Source of the DNA: DASSKK01 sp035690495
GTDB lineage: Bacteria > Actinomycetota > Actinomycetes > Propionibacteriales > Nocardioidaceae
Reading direction: 5' to 3'
Assembly (NCBI GenBank): GCA_035690495.1
Contig: DASSKK010000011.1
Location: 1-58,691 of the forward strand
DNA: 58,691 nucleotides
Under the pieces are notes generated by a model. That model was not told the origin of the DNA. It made no database searches and worked only from the letters and a program-made list of their open reading frames with translations. This document shows positions 34,882-42,569 of this stretch, in pieces; position 1 is the first letter of the stretch, and the number at the start of each line of letters is the position of its first letter. The position numbers and the translations under genes were made by a program.

Positions 34882-35622
34882 TCAGCGCTCCAGGTGCGCC
34901 ATCGACTTCAGCCCGCGCTCCAGGTGCCAGGACAGGTACGCCGCCACCAGCCCGGTGGCCTCCTTGCGATGCCTGGCCTCACCCGACTCCACGACCGGCC
35001 AGTCGCCGGCCAGCAGCGCGCCCATCAGGCGGACCGTCTCCAGCGCCGGGCTCGCCGAGCCGGGCACCCGGCACGACGTACACAGCATCCCGCCGGCTGC
35101 GGGGCTGAACGCCCGGTGCGGCCCGTCGGCGCCGCAGCGGGCGCACTGTTCGAAGCTGGGGGCGTAGCCGGCCACCGCCAGTGACCGCAGCAGGAACGAG
35201 TCGAGAACCGCGCCCGCGGGTCGGCCTGAGCCGCCGTCGTCGGGGCACATCGCCCGCAGCGCACCGACCAGCAGCAGGAACTGCTGGACCGCGGGCTGCT
35301 TCTCCTCCGCGACCAGCCGCTCGGCGGTCTCCAGCATCACGGTGCCGGCGGTGTAGCGCTCGTAGGCGGAGCCGATCCGGGCCCCGAACGGGTGCAGCGT
35401 CTCTGCCTGCGTGACCACGTCCAGCGACCTCCCCTCGGCGAGCTGGAGGTCCACGTGGGTGAACGGCTCGAGCCGCGAGCCGAACCGCGAGCTGGTCCGG
35501 CGTACCCCCTTCGCGACCGCACGCACCCGGCCGTTGCCGCGGCACAGCAAGGTGACGATCCGGTCCGCCTCGCCCAGCTTCTGGGTGCGCAGCACGATCG
35601 CCTCGTCACGGTAGAGACCCAC
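34882..35622 (-). CDS. recO: DNA repair protein RecO
   Basis: Loads RecA on gapped DNA with RecR. GTG 35622 gives the family N-terminus M-G-L-Y-R-D-E-A-I-V-L-R and 246 residues. The OB-fold runs to about residue 80 (Q-K-L-G-E-A-D-R-I-V-T-L-L). The zinc finger is complete: C-A-R-C-G then C-T-S-C-R. The preceding codons of the open frame have no resemblance and overlap the next gene's upstream region. It converges on the MarR gene 8 bases away. Confidence 0.94.
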   Translation of the reverse strand: MGLYRDEAIVLRTQKLGEADRIVTLLCRGNGRVRAVAKGVRRTSSRFGSRLEPFTHVDLQLAEGRSLDVVTQAETLHPFGARIGSAYERYTAGTVMLETAERLVAEEKQPAVQQFLLLVGALRAMCPDDGGSGRPAGAVLDSFLLRSLAVAGYAPSFEQCARCGADGPHRAFSPAAGGMLCTSCRVPGSASPALETVRLMGALLAGDWPVVESGEARHRKEATGLVAAYLSWHLERGLKSMAHLER

Positions 35623-35694
35623 GCCCCCATTCTCGCGCCGTGGCGAAGCGTCCCGCCACCGCCACGCCCCGCGCGGCACGCGACAATCTCAGCC

Positions 35695-37578
35695 ATGAGC
35701 ACCGACTACCTCGAGCTGCTGGCGCGCGACGCCTCGGCCGTCGAGTACGAGGCTCCCGTCCGCGAGGCGCGGGCCGGCGGAGAGCCGCAGGCCGTCGTCG
35801 AGCAGCTCGAGCACGGCAAGCTGCTGGCGCTGCGGATCCGAGAGAGCCTGATCGACCGGCGGCGCCGGGAGGACGACCTGACCGCGCTGTCCGACACCGC
35901 CTACGACCTGGCCCGGCTGAGCGACCTGGACGCGGTGCTGGAGGCGATCGTGCACCGCGCCCGACAGCTGCTGCACACCGACATCACCTACCTGACGATG
36001 AACGACCCGGACGGCGGCGACACCTACATGCGGGTGACCGACGGTTCGACGTCCGCGCGGTTCCAGCAGGTGCGGCTCGCGATGGGCGAAGGTCTGGGCG
36101 GCCGAGTTGCCCAGAACGCGATGCCCTACTCCACGCCGAGCTACTTCACCGACGCACGCTTCAACCACACCACCGCGATCGACGACGCGGTCGCCGAGGA
36201 GGGCCTGGTCGCCATCCTCGGCGTACCCCTGCAGTTGGGTGCGCACGTGATCGGCGTGCTGTACGCCGCCAACCGCAGCGAGCGCCCGTTCTCCCGCTCC
36301 GAGGTGGCGCTGCTGTCGTCGCTGGCCGCACACGCAGCCGCCGCCATCGACAAGGCCCGTCTGCTCGCGGAGGCGAGGTCGGCGCTCGAGGAGCTGCGCA
36401 CTGCGAACCTGCTGCTCTCCCAGCGGGGTCGCAGCGTCGAGCGCGCCTCGGAGGCGCACGACCTGATGGCCCAGGTGGTGCTCCGCGGCGGCGGGGTGGA
36501 GGACATCGGCGCCGCAATCGTGGAGGTCCTCGGCGGCACCCTGGTGGTGCTGGACGACGAGGGCCGGGAGCTGGCGTCGATCGGGTCCGCCGAACGGGAC
36601 GACCCGCAGCTCGTCTCCGCCGCGATCGCGGCCTCGCGGGCCTCGGGCCGCTGCGCGGTCTGCCCCGACGACGCCCGCCTGGTCGCGGTGACCGCCGGCC
36701 AGCAGGGCTTCGGCGCGCTCGTCCTGCACCGCGACCAGCCGCTCGACGACGCCGACCAGCGGATCCTGGAGCGCGCCGCGGTGGTGACCGCGCTGCTGCT
36801 GCTCAGCCTCCGCTCCGGCGTGGAGGCCGAGAACCGGGTCCGCGGCGACCTGCTCGACGACCTGCTGCGCAGCTCGGGCGACGACGCGGAGAGTCCGTCG
36901 AGCCTGACCGAGCGCGCCCGCCGGCTGGGCTGCGATCTCGAGCAGCCGCACGTGGTGCTGGTGGTGGCCGCCGAGGACGCCGACCGGCAGCGCACCCTCG
37001 AGGCGACGGCCCGGATTGCCACCCGGGCGGGAGGGCTCTCCGCCTCGTTCGAGGGCCGTCCGGTGCTGATCCTGCCCGACAGCGATCCGGCGAGCCGCGC
37101 TCGGTCACTGGCCACCGAGCTGACCGGCACGGTCGGCTGCCCGGTCACGGTCGGGGCAGCCGGACCGTCGCAGGGCGTGGGGGCACTCTCCCGCACGCAC
37201 GCCGAGGCGGTGCGCTGCCTCACGGCCTTGCGCACCCTCGGACGCGACGGCGACGGCGCGGCGCTGCACGAGCTGGGCTTCGTCGGCCTGGTCCTCGGCG
37301 AGGAGCCCGACGTGCCGGGCTTCGTCGCGACCGTCCTCGGGCCGCTGCTCGACTACGACCGGCGCCGGTCGACCGGGCTGGTGGCGACGCTGGCGGCGTA
37401 CTTCGACAACGGGGCCAGCCTGGCCCGCACGGGCGAGGCGCTGCACGTCCACGTCAACACGGTCTCGCAGCGGCTGGACCGGATCGGCAAGCTCATCGGC
37501 CGTGACTGGCAGGATCCCGACCGTCGACTGGAGCTGCAGGTGGCTCTTCGGCTGCATCGGGTGTCGTCGGGCCGATAG
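35695..37578 (+). CDS. PucR-type regulator with GAF domain
   Basis: A 627-residue transcription factor. A short coiled region is followed by a GAF domain (about 90-230; GEGLGGRVAQ, then A-I-L-G-V-P-L-Q-L-G), a middle region, and a C-terminal PucR helix-turn-helix (ATLAAYFDNGASLARTGEAL, then H-V-H-V-N-T-V-S-Q-R-L). This class commonly controls nitrogen, purine or amino-acid catabolism and transport. It converges on the liv operon and overlaps livM by 86 bases, so it is a likely regulator of that transporter or its ligand's use; that is inference. Confidence 0.92.
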   Translation: MSTDYLELLARDASAVEYEAPVREARAGGEPQAVVEQLEHGKLLALRIRESLIDRRRREDDLTALSDTAYDLARLSDLDAVLEAIVHRARQLLHTDITYLTMNDPDGGDTYMRVTDGSTSARFQQVRLAMGEGLGGRVAQNAMPYSTPSYFTDARFNHTTAIDDAVAEEGLVAILGVPLQLGAHVIGVLYAANRSERPFSRSEVALLSSLAAHAAAAIDKARLLAEARSALEELRTANLLLSQRGRSVERASEAHDLMAQVVLRGGGVEDIGAAIVEVLGGTLVVLDDEGRELASIGSAERDDPQLVSAAIAASRASGRCAVCPDDARLVAVTAGQQGFGALVLHRDQPLDDADQRILERAAVVTALLLLSLRSGVEAENRVRGDLLDDLLRSSGDDAESPSSLTERARRLGCDLEQPHVVLVVAAEDADRQRTLEATARIATRAGGLSASFEGRPVLILPDSDPASRARSLATELTGTVGCPVTVGAAGPSQGVGALSRTHAEAVRCLTALRTLGRDGDGAALHELGFVGLVLGEEPDVPGFVATVLGPLLDYDRRRSTGLVATLAAYFDNGASLARTGEALHVHVNTVSQRLDRIGKLIGRDWQDPDRRLELQVALRLHRVSSGR

Positions 37579-38683
37579 CGGGCTCCGGCGCGAGCGCAGG
37601 CGTCGACGAGGAGGCCGACGGCGGCCGAGACCAGCGGGCCAGCAGGTAGGCGATCGTGCCCCAGATGCCGCGCCGGAACGCCAGCACGACGATCACGAAG
37701 ATCGAGCCGATCACGATCTCCTGGCCGTTGAACCCGGCCAGCGACAGCCGGTTCTCCAAGATCACGATCAGTGCGGAGCTGATCACGCTCCCCCACAGCG
37801 TGCCGGCCCCGCCGAGCACCGTGATCACCACGACCTTGCCGGACATGCTCCAGTCGACGGCGTCCAGCGAGGCGAAGAAGTGCGTCAGCGAGTACAGGCT
37901 GCCCGCGATGCCGGACAGCCCGGCGGAGATCACGAACGCCAGCAGCTTGTAGTGCGCGACCGGGTAGCCCAGTGCCCGGACCCGGTCGGGGTTGTCCCGG
38001 ATCGCCACGAGCACCTTGCCGAACGGCGAGTGCACCGTCCGCCAGGCGATCGCCACGCCGATCACCAGCAGCGGCAGCGCCGCGTAGTAGAAGTAGAAGG
38101 GGTCGCGGAGGTCCACCCCCGGGAACAGCCGCGGCACGCCCTGCAGGCCGTTCTCGCCGCCGGTCACGCTGCGCCACTGGTTGGCGACGTAGTAGACCAT
38201 CTGCGCGAACGCGAGCGTGACCATCGCGAAGTAGATCCCGCTGCGCTTGACCGACAGGTAGCCGATCGGGATCGCGAGCAGCACCGCGAAGACCGTTCCG
38301 GCGAGTACGGCGAGCGGGTAGGGCAGCTCGAGGTGCAGGCTGACCAGGCCGGCGACGTACGCCGCACTGCCGAAGAACGCGGCGTGCCCGAAGGAGAGCA
38401 GCCCGGTGTAGCCCAGCAGCAGGTCGAGCGCCATCGCGAACAGCGCGAAGATCACGATGTCCAAGGCGACGGGCGGGTAGACGAACCACGGCAGCCCGAG
38501 CGCGATCAGGATGCCGATCGCCAGCAGCGTGTAGCGGGACAGTCGCGAACCGGAGGCGAAGCGGGCGGCCAGGGCACGGCCGGGGCTGGCCACGGTCACC
38601 GCACTGGATCGTTCGCTCGGTCGCTCGCTTGTGCCCCGCCCGCCCGGCGCGGTCACGGCGCGCCGCTCGTCTCCTTCGCTCAC
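37493..38683 (-). CDS. livM: Branched-chain amino-acid-type ABC permease (LivM-like)
   Basis: A 396-residue permease, last gene of the five-gene importer operon. After a 50-residue soluble N-terminus come about nine helices with the family blocks L-L-G-Y-T-G-L-L-S-F-G-H-A-A-F-F-G and A-I-R-D-N-P-D-R-V-R-A-L-G-Y. A Pro/Ala-rich tail of about 45 residues overlaps the 3' end of the PucR-type gene. Its start overlaps livH by four bases. Members transport amino acids, urea or aromatic acids, so the substrate is not certain. Confidence 0.92.
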   Translation of the reverse strand: MSEGDERRAVTAPGGRGTSERPSERSSAVTVASPGRALAARFASGSRLSRYTLLAIGILIALGLPWFVYPPVALDIVIFALFAMALDLLLGYTGLLSFGHAAFFGSAAYVAGLVSLHLELPYPLAVLAGTVFAVLLAIPIGYLSVKRSGIYFAMVTLAFAQMVYYVANQWRSVTGGENGLQGVPRLFPGVDLRDPFYFYYAALPLLVIGVAIAWRTVHSPFGKVLVAIRDNPDRVRALGYPVAHYKLLAFVISAGLSGIAGSLYSLTHFFASLDAVDWSMSGKVVVITVLGGAGTLWGSVISSALIVILENRLSLAGFNGQEIVIGSIFVIVVLAFRRGIWGTIAYLLARWSRPPSASSSTPALAPEPAIGPTTPDAAEEPPAAPVDGRDPASHGR

Positions 38684-39552
38684 TTGGCGGTCTCCTCACG
38701 GCCGAACAGGCCTGCCGGTCTCACCAGCAGCACGGCCGCCATCACGATGAACACCAGGACTCCGGACAGCACCGGGACGTATACGGCGCCCAGCGACTGG
38801 ATGATCCCGATCGCGTAGCCGGCCACCACCGACCCGAAGATCGATCCCAGCCCGCCGATCACCACCGCGGCGAACACCAGGATGATCACCGAGATGCCCA
38901 TGTTCGGGTTGACCGAGCGGGTGGGGGCGGCCAGCACGCCCGCGAGCCCGCCGAGGGCGATGCCGAACCCGAACACCGGGGTGACCCAGCGGCCCACGTT
39001 GATGCCGAGGGCCCGCGAGAGCTCGGGCCGCTCCGTGGCGGCGCGCACGATCACGCCGACCCGGGTGCGGGCCAGCAGGAACCACACCACCAGGCACGTC
39101 ACGATCGAGGCGCCGAACACGAAGACCGGGTACGTCGGGTAGTTGAACAACCCGAGGTCGATCGTGCCGGTGAGGCCGGGAGGCGCGGCGTACGGCTCAC
39201 CGGAGACGCCGAACAGCAGCCGGAACACGTCGGCGATGATCAGCGCCAGCCCGTAGGTGAGCAGCAGGTTGTAGATGGGGTCGAGACGCGCCAACCGTCG
39301 TACGGCGACGCGCTCGACCGCCATCCCGAGCAGCCACAGGACCGCAGGCACCACCGGCAGGGCGACCCAGAACGGCAGGCCGAGCCGGTCCAGCAGCAGA
39401 TAGGCGCCGAACGCCCCCAGCATGTAGACCACTCCGTGGGCGAAGTTGACCACCTTCAGCATGCCGAAGATGACCGACAGGCCGAGCGCGAGCAGCGCGT
39501 AGAAGCTGCCCGCGACCAGGCCGTTGAACAGTTGCTGGAGGAAGTTCGACAT
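38680..39552 (-). CDS. livH: Branched-chain amino-acid-type ABC permease (LivH-like)
   Basis: A 290-residue permease with eight helices and the family motifs F-Y-A-L-L-A-L-G-L-S-V-I-F-G-M and R-A-L-G-I-N-V-G-R-W-V-T. ATG 39552 overlaps the livK stop by one base (TGATG); a GTG one codon earlier is equivalent. Forms the channel with LivM. Confidence 0.92.
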   Translation of the reverse strand: MSNFLQQLFNGLVAGSFYALLALGLSVIFGMLKVVNFAHGVVYMLGAFGAYLLLDRLGLPFWVALPVVPAVLWLLGMAVERVAVRRLARLDPIYNLLLTYGLALIIADVFRLLFGVSGEPYAAPPGLTGTIDLGLFNYPTYPVFVFGASIVTCLVVWFLLARTRVGVIVRAATERPELSRALGINVGRWVTPVFGFGIALGGLAGVLAAPTRSVNPNMGISVIILVFAAVVIGGLGSIFGSVVAGYAIGIIQSLGAVYVPVLSGVLVFIVMAAVLLVRPAGLFGREETAK

Positions 39553-40811
39553 CACATCTTGCAGGTGTTCTCAGACAGCGGCTGGAAGGCGTCCTGGCCC
39601 GACGTGGTGCCGACGATCTTCTCGTAGTCCCACGGACCGCTCATGTCCGACTCGGACTTCACCTGCGCGAGGTACATGTCGTGCAGCAGCACGTGGTCCT
39701 GCTTGCGGATCTGTCCGTTGCGGGCGAAGAAGTCGTTGAACTTGTAGCCCTCGAGCTGCTTCACCACCGCATCGGAGCCGTCGGTGCCGGCCCGCTGAGC
39801 GGCCTCGAGGTACTGCGTGACCGCGGAGTAGACCGCCGCCTGGTCCGAGGTCGGCTTCTTGTCGCTTCCGCCCATCGCCTTCTGCCACTCCTGCGCCCAG
39901 GCACGGTTCTTGTCGTCGAAGTTCCAGTACCAGAACTCGGTGAACTTGTCGCCGGCGAGCACGTCCGCGCCGAGGGAGTGGATGTCGGAGATGAACAGCA
40001 GGCCGATCGCGAGCTGGATGCCCGCCTTGGCCAGCTTGAACGTGTTGTACTGCTTGACCAGGCTGACCAGGTCGCCGCCGGCCTGCATCGCGCCGAGCAC
40101 GTCGGGCTTCATCTGCTTGGCCTTCAGCAGGATCGAGGAGTAGTCCTCGGACTGGTTCGGGAACGGCGAGGGGTCGCTGGCCACGATGGTTCCGCCGGAG
40201 TCCTTGATCGCCTTGGAGAAGTTGCTGTTCATCGACTGCCCGAACGCGTAGTTGGGGTAGGTGATGAACCACGACTTCCCGCCGCCCTCCACGACCGGCT
40301 TGGCGGTGCCGAACGCGAGCGCGTAGGTGTCGTAGCCGTAGTGGAAGGTGTACTTGTTGCAGCTGGCGTTGGAGACCTCGGTGCTCCCCCCGCCGGTGTC
40401 GATGAAGACCTTCTTCTGCTGGGCTGCGATCTTGGCGACCGCCAGCATCGCCGAGGACGTCGGCACGTCGAAGATCGCGTCCACGCCTTGCTGGCCGTAG
40501 AACTGCTGTGCCTCGGTGCTGGCGGTGTCCGGGTTGTCGTGGTGGTCGGCGTCGACGACGGAGATGTCGGTGGTGACCGCCTTGTCGCCGTACTTCTTCT
40601 TGAAGTCGGCCACCGCCATCTTGGCCGCGGTCACCGAGCCCTGGCCGGCCAGGTCGGCGTAGACGCCGGACTCGTCGGTGATCACGCCCAGCACGATCTT
40701 GTCGCCGCTCACCTTGCCGCCACCGCCGCTAGGGCCACCGGCCCCGCACGCCGCCAACAGCATCGAGCCGGCTGCCACCACCGCGGCCGCACCCAACTTC
40801 TTGTGTCGCAC
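39552..40811 (-). CDS. livK: ABC importer substrate-binding lipoprotein (LivK-like)
   Basis: A 419-residue type I periplasmic-binding-like protein anchored by the lipobox M-L-L-A-A-C. The mature part starts I-V-L-G-V-I-T-D-E-S-G-V-Y-A-D-L and includes P-T-S-S-A-M-L-A-V-A and FITYPNYAFGQSMNSNFSKA, typical of the Leu/Ile/Val and aromatic-acid binding group. The distance from livF (45 bases) is the only real gap in the operon. Which ligand is bound cannot be told; related proteins bind amino acids, amides or aromatic acids. Confidence 0.92.
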   Translation of the reverse strand: MRHKKLGAAAVVAAGSMLLAACGAGGPSGGGGKVSGDKIVLGVITDESGVYADLAGQGSVTAAKMAVADFKKKYGDKAVTTDISVVDADHHDNPDTASTEAQQFYGQQGVDAIFDVPTSSAMLAVAKIAAQQKKVFIDTGGGSTEVSNASCNKYTFHYGYDTYALAFGTAKPVVEGGGKSWFITYPNYAFGQSMNSNFSKAIKDSGGTIVASDPSPFPNQSEDYSSILLKAKQMKPDVLGAMQAGGDLVSLVKQYNTFKLAKAGIQLAIGLLFISDIHSLGADVLAGDKFTEFWYWNFDDKNRAWAQEWQKAMGGSDKKPTSDQAAVYSAVTQYLEAAQRAGTDGSDAVVKQLEGYKFNDFFARNGQIRKQDHVLLHDMYLAQVKSESDMSGPWDYEKIVGTTSGQDAFQPLSENTCKM

Positions 40812-40856
40812 CTTCGACCTCCTCAGGTCTTGTTCAAGTTCCCGGCGGCTGACAGT

Positions 40857-41555
40857 TCAGACGCCGAGGTAGTCCAACAGCTCGTGCTCGCGCTCGACCA
40901 CCTCGCTGTTCGCGAGCTGCTGCACGATCTCCCCCTGCGCGAGCAGGTAGTGCCGGTCGGCGACCGTGGTGGCGAAATGCAGGTTCTGCTCGATCAGCAG
41001 CACGGTCACCCCCTGCCCCTTCACCTCGCGCACGATGTCCCCGATCTGGGAGACGATCAGCGGAGAGAGTCCTTCGGTCGGCTCGTCGCAGAGCAGCAGC
41101 CGCGCGCCCGTGCGCAGCACCCGCGCCATCGCGAGCATCTGCTGCTCACCACCGGACAGCTTCGTGCCGGCGAAGCTCCTGCGCTGCGCGAGCACGGGGA
41201 ACGCGTCGTAGATGCGCTCCAGGCTCCAGGCCTGCGTGCCGGCCTTGACCATCGGCGGCAGGGTGAGGTTCTCCTCCACGCTCAAGCTGGCGTAGATGCC
41301 GCGGTCGTCCGGCACGTAGCCGAGACCCAGCCGCGCGCGGCGGTGGTCGGCCACCCCGGCGATGTCGCGCCCGTCGTACTCGATGACTCCCGAGGACTTG
41401 GCGTGCAGTCCCATCACGCAGCGCAGCAGCGTCGTCTTGCCCGCACCGTTGCGTCCGACGAGGGTGACCACCTCGCCCTCGTTGACGTCCAGGCTCACCT
41501 GGCGGAGCACCTGTGCCTGGCCGTACCAGGCGGACAGCTTACGAACGCTCAGCAC
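40857..41555 (-). CDS. livF: ABC importer ATP-binding protein (LivF-like)
   Basis: A 232-residue ATPase: Walker A LVGRNGAGKTTLLRC, signature L-S-G-G-E-Q-Q-M-L, Walker B R-L-L-L-C-D-E-P-T-E-G-L-S-P (LivF hallmark E-G-L-x-P). GTG 41555 overlaps livG by 17 bases. Works with LivG on the LivHM channel. Confidence 0.93.
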   Translation of the reverse strand: MLSVRKLSAWYGQAQVLRQVSLDVNEGEVVTLVGRNGAGKTTLLRCVMGLHAKSSGVIEYDGRDIAGVADHRRARLGLGYVPDDRGIYASLSVEENLTLPPMVKAGTQAWSLERIYDAFPVLAQRRSFAGTKLSGGEQQMLAMARVLRTGARLLLCDEPTEGLSPLIVSQIGDIVREVKGQGVTVLLIEQNLHFATTVADRHYLLAQGEIVQQLANSEVVEREHELLDYLGV

Positions 41556-42318
41556 CGGGCTCTCCCAGGTAGGCCGCGACGACCGCAGGGTCGGCGCGCA
41601 CGTCGTCGTACCTGCCCTCGACCAGGATCTCGCCGTGCTGCAGGACGGTGACCTTGTCCGCGAGGTTGCCCACCACGCTCATGTTGTGCTCGATGAGTAC
41701 GACGGTCCGTCCGGTGTGCACGTAGCGGATCAGCTCGACAGTGCGCGCGACGTCCTCCATGCCCATGCCGGCGGTCGGCTCGTCGAGAAGCATCAGCCTG
41801 GGGTCCCGGGCGAGCACGATCGCCAGCTCCAGCGCGCGCTTCTGCCCGTAGGCGAGCTCGGAGGCGGGAACGCCGGCGAGCTCTGCGAGCCCCACCTCGT
41901 CGAGCAGCTCCTCGGCACGCTCGGCGTACTTCGCCAACAGCTTGTCGCTGCGCCAGAACCGGTATCCCATCCCCGTCCCGGCCGCCAGGGCGAGCTCGAC
42001 GTGGTCCCGACAGGGGAGCCGCTCGAACAGGCTGGTGATCTGGAACGACCGGGCGACGCCGAGTCCGGCCACCTGGTCGGGGCGCAGCCGGGTCGTGTCG
42101 GTGCCGCCGATGCTCACCCGGCCCTCGGTCGGCTTCAGGAAGCCGGTCAGCAGGTTGAACAGCGTGGTCTTGCCCGCGCCGTTGGGGCCGACCAGCGCGT
42201 GCACGGATCCCTCTTCGACGTCGAGGTCGACGGAGTTGACCGCCCGGAAGCCGCGGAAGTCCCGGGACAGGTCGCGCGTCTGCAGCACGGTGCCCGATCC
42301 GGACGGCTGGGACGGCAC
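41539..42318 (-). CDS. livG: ABC importer ATP-binding protein (LivG-like)
   Basis: A 259-residue ATPase with Walker A L-V-G-P-N-G-A-G-K-T-T-L-F, Walker B R-L-M-L-L-D-E-P-T-A-G-M and the LivG-type R-S-F-Q-I-T-S-L-F motif. The signature is degenerate (L-A-Y-G-Q-K-R-A-L), normal for LivG. GTG 42318 is the longest start; a GTG ten codons later would also serve. First gene of the operon; its promoter should lie in the 250-base gap to the acylase gene. Confidence 0.92.
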   Translation of the reverse strand: MPSQPSGSGTVLQTRDLSRDFRGFRAVNSVDLDVEEGSVHALVGPNGAGKTTLFNLLTGFLKPTEGRVSIGGTDTTRLRPDQVAGLGVARSFQITSLFERLPCRDHVELALAAGTGMGYRFWRSDKLLAKYAERAEELLDEVGLAELAGVPASELAYGQKRALELAIVLARDPRLMLLDEPTAGMGMEDVARTVELIRYVHTGRTVVLIEHNMSVVGNLADKVTVLQHGEILVEGRYDDVRADPAVVAAYLGEPGAERS

Positions 42319-42569
42319 GAAGACCCCACTTCTGAGCTCTGCAATCGGCTGGACACGTCGGAGCCGCCCCCCGAGACCCGACTGCGGTGTGTGACCCGGA
42401 CCACGGCAAGACGCCAGGCTAACGGAACATGACAGCCGGTTCTATGTCGACGCACCACACAACTCTCCGCTCGACGGTAGGTTCTTCAGCCATCCGTAGC
42501 CCTCCTGGCCCGCATGGCCCGTCCCGCTGCGCGCGCGCCCGGACTCGTCTGTGGCCGCGCATCGACGCC

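Noticed and set aside
39681..41651. Plus-strand frame opposite livK and livF
   Set aside because: Antisense shadow; both minus-strand genes carry complete family motifs.
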